A stretch of DNA of 41,961 bases, from NCBI GenBank assembly GCA_016186905.1, contig JACPKS010000071.1, positions 1 through 41,961 of the forward strand, written 5' to 3'. The notes beneath the pieces are model-generated. The model did not search any database, was not told the DNA's origin, and saw only the letters and a program-made list of their open reading frames with translations. How positions within the stretch are numbered: position 1 is the first letter of the stretch; every line of letters begins with the position of its first letter. The DNA is from Deltaproteobacteria bacterium (GTDB taxonomy: Bacteria > Bdellovibrionota > UBA1018 > UBA923). A program made the position numbers and the translations under genes. This document shows positions 40,345-41,961 of the stretch, piece by piece.

Positions 40345-41961
40345 TTAGTTGGCCTTCATGCAAATGGCCCAGACCTGGTGGCTGGTGCTCGAGCCGTTGC
40401 CCGAACATCTGAGAAACCAGTACCGGAGCGCCGCGCCGTCCGTACATGCGTTGTTCACCGACGACGGGCAGCTCTCTTGCACCGAGCGTGCGCTGCCACC
40501 GGAGTTGAGGCAGCTTCCGCCGCCGCCCACGGCCACGAATCCCGCGCCGCAGTCGGCAACCGCGGTGGTGTTTGCACCTGCACCCCCCACATACACCGGC
40601 GTGATCTGCTTATCCGCCGTGACCGCGTTGGTGTTGATATCGGCCTTCGCGACCGTGTTATCCAGAATTTTCGCGCTCGTGACCGAATCCGCGCCAAGCT
40701 CGTTGGCCGTTACCGCTCCCGTCGCGATATCCACGGACGCGATCGTGCGGTCAAAGACGTGGGTACCCGTAATGCTCCCCGTAGGCAGCGATACCGTGCC
40801 TGAGCTGACCGTAAGGCCGCCTGCCACCGTGAGCACTCCGGTCTGGGAAATCGTGCATGCCGCGGTCGCGCCGTCGTTTTCAAGAAACTGCAAAGTGCCG
40901 GAATTATTTCTGAGATAAATAGCTCCGGAAGCCCCATCCAGTAGCTTGATCACGCTGCCTGAAGCGATGTCCACTTCTTTGAAAGTGTTGGTCGTGCCCG
41001 TCCACGAGTTGCTGGCGGTGATCTGGCCGAACGCCGTGGAATCAAGACTATCTAGAGTTCCGGCGTTGATTCCGGCAGTGTCGAGCACCGAGCTGGGAAA
41101 TTTCCCTGAACCGTCAAGGGCAAGGAGCGTGTTCGCGAGCGGCGCGGTGCTCGCATGTATTCCGTCGACCGAATCGGCATCGAGTCCGCCGCCGATCCCG
41201 GTGTTCAAAACCGAGTTCGGGAATTTATTTCCCACACCGAGCGGATAGAGATAACCGCTTAACGCCGTGGAGCTCGCGTGGAAGCCATCTACCTGGTCGG
41301 CGTTAAGGCCGCTGCCGATCCCGGTATTCAAAACCGAGTTCGGGAATTTCGCGTCGATGCCCAGCGGATAGAGATAACCGCTTGTCGCCGTGGAACTCGC
41401 GTGAAAAGTATCAACGGTATCGGCGTCAAGCCCCGAGGAAGTGATCACTGAGGCCGGAAATTTTCCTGAGCCGTCGAGCGGAAAAAGCATATTCGGCGTC
41501 GCGATCGCGGAAGCCCCGATGCCGTTCACGGTGGTCGCGTTGCCCGCGCTGGCCACCGTCGCGTTCAAGGTGCCCGTAACGGTAAGATCGCCGCCCACCG
41601 CCGTGTCGCCTTCGGCGTCGACGCGGAATTTTTGCGTACCGTTGACCGCCACGCCAAACAACGTGTTGTCGAACGTGGCGCTCGCGGGGTTCACGTAAAA
41701 CGAGCCATTGCTCACACCTATTCCAGTAGGAGCTGCCGTAGCACTTATTTTTCCGGATGCGTTCATCGCGCCGCTCGTGGTGATCGAGCCCGCGGTAAGC
41801 GAGCTCGTGACACCCAACGTGCCCGTGATGTTGCTGTTGCCGGTGATCGCAGCACCCCCGGCGGTCACGGTCAGGCCGCCGCTTCCGATATTGGCAGAAG
41901 GACCGACCCACGTTCCTGAAGTATTGATGACGACCGTACCGTTGTTCGAAAGAATATTGCC
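40345..41961 (-). CDS. Trimeric fibre/adhesin-like protein (partial, N-terminus beyond window)
   Basis: The frame stays open to the right edge, so at least 538 residues are present and the start lies outside; a GTG at 41868 is only internal. The sequence is low in charge and rich in Gly, Ser, Thr, Ala and Asn, with turns such as SLTAGSITTSGAMNASGKIS, typical of phage-tail-fibre-like or trimeric adhesin stalks. Four units of about 41 residues carry LDADTVDTFHASS, LNADQVDGFHASS or LDADSVDGIHAS. The C-terminal 100 residues form a Cys-containing tip domain (CGAGFVAVGGGGSCLNSGG, then LRYWFLRCSGNGSS and QVWAICMK). Such proteins form surface or tail fibres that bind other cells; in Bdellovibrio comparable fibres recognise prey. 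That role here is inference. Confidence 0.82.
   Translation of the reverse strand, partial: GNILSNNGTVVINTSGTWVGPSANIGSGGLTVTAGGAAITGNSNITGTLGVTSSLTAGSITTSGAMNASGKISATAAPTGIGVSNGSFYVNPASATFDNTLFGVAVNGTQKFRVDAEGDTAVGGDLTVTGTLNATVASAGNATTVNGIGASAIATPNMLFPLDGSGKFPASVITSSGLDADTVDTFHASSTATSGYLYPLGIDAKFPNSVLNTGIGSGLNADQVDGFHASSTALSGYLYPLGVGNKFPNSVLNTGIGGGLDADSVDGIHASTAPLANTLLALDGSGKFPSSVLDTAGINAGTLDSLDSTAFGQITASNSWTGTTNTFKEVDIASGSVIKLLDGASGAIYLRNNSGTLQFLENDGATAACTISQTGVLTVAGGLTVSSGTVSLPTGSITGTHVFDRTIASVDIATGAVTANELGADSVTSAKILDNTVAKADINTNAVTADKQITPVYVGGAGANTTAVADCGAGFVAVGGGGSCLNSGGSARSVQESCPSSVNNACTDGAALRYWFLRCSGNGSSTSHQVWAICMKAN
41029..41493 (-). repeat. 123-bp tandem repeats in the fibre gene
   Basis: About 3.8 in-frame units of 41 codons. 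The two central units are the closest, sharing GYLYPLG, KFPNSVLNTGIG and FHASSTA. In the DNA, CCGAGTTCGGGAATTT recurs exactly 123 bp apart (41211 and 41334). Such repeats can change copy number by recombination and alter fibre length. Confidence 0.85.

Noticed and set aside
41029-41493. Repeats in the fibre gene as a CRISPR or mobile repeat
   Set aside because: Units are 123 bp, in frame and coding; they are protein-domain repeats.

Overview
The window looks like chromosomal DNA from a GC-rich (about 60% by eye) Gram-negative bacterium. It encodes LptD, a TonB-type protein, a TonB-dependent receptor, outer-membrane and periplasmic proteins, and sigma-54-like promoters. Several traits suggest the Bdellovibrionota or a related former deltaproteobacterial line: a receiver/HD-GYP protein with an extra middle domain, a PilZ protein, a trimeric-fibre protein with 'LDADxVDG' repeats, many secreted hypothetical proteins and papain-like peptidases. 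That placement is inference. I see no rRNA, tRNA, CRISPR array, prophage or insertion sequence.

Layout. 1-1174 (minus, cut by the left edge): receiver/HD-GYP protein with degenerate catalytic residues. 1298-5590 (plus): operon of an apparently exported Pcm, a spermidine-synthase-like membrane protein and an APC permease. 5605-8445 (minus): a 946-residue secreted protein whose C-terminal domain resembles the conserved region of plant IQM proteins. 8703-9539 (plus): a secreted beta-rich protein behind a sigma-54-type promoter. 14974-9536 (minus): operon accD, lptD, SIS-domain protein, surE, LytM-type lipoprotein. 16150-15251 rsmI, divergent from a STAS-domain gene. 21791-17000 (minus): translation and secretion operon ffh, rpsP, khpA, trmD, RNA methyltransferase, rplS, rnhB-yraN fusion; rimM is absent from its usual place.

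21915-26100 (plus): a cyclic-nucleotide-binding protein with an AI-2E family transporter, then two lysine 2,3-aminomutase-like radical SAM genes overlapping by 11 nt, with a 21-bp tandem repeat at their junction. 26152-28587: two divergent secreted proteins, one a clear papain-like peptidase and one possibly of the same fold. 28773-30548: a DUF6600-type aromatic/proline-rich secreted protein behind a second sigma-54-like site. 31806-30661: a DUF4143 ATPase with a promoter embedded in an inverted repeat. 34109-31853 (minus): tonB-like, methyltransferase and glycosyltransferase genes joined by 4-nt overlaps. Then a secreted ParB-like-fold protein, a non-coding stretch with a long imperfect palindrome, and a TVP38/DedA-type membrane protein converging on a B12-type TonB-dependent receptor under a cobalamin riboswitch.

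38090-41961: a PilZ protein, an OmpR-type regulator with Glu at the phosphoacceptor site, a BrnT/BrnA toxin-antitoxin pair with a clear promoter and operator, and the C-terminal part of a repeat-rich fibre protein cut by the right edge.

The observations I rate most worth following are the IQM-like secreted protein, the repeat-linked aminomutase pair, a 19-bp motif found three times at gene 3' ends, the Asp-to-Glu response regulator, the fibre protein, and the surE/pcm/nlpD rearrangement with an exported Pcm.
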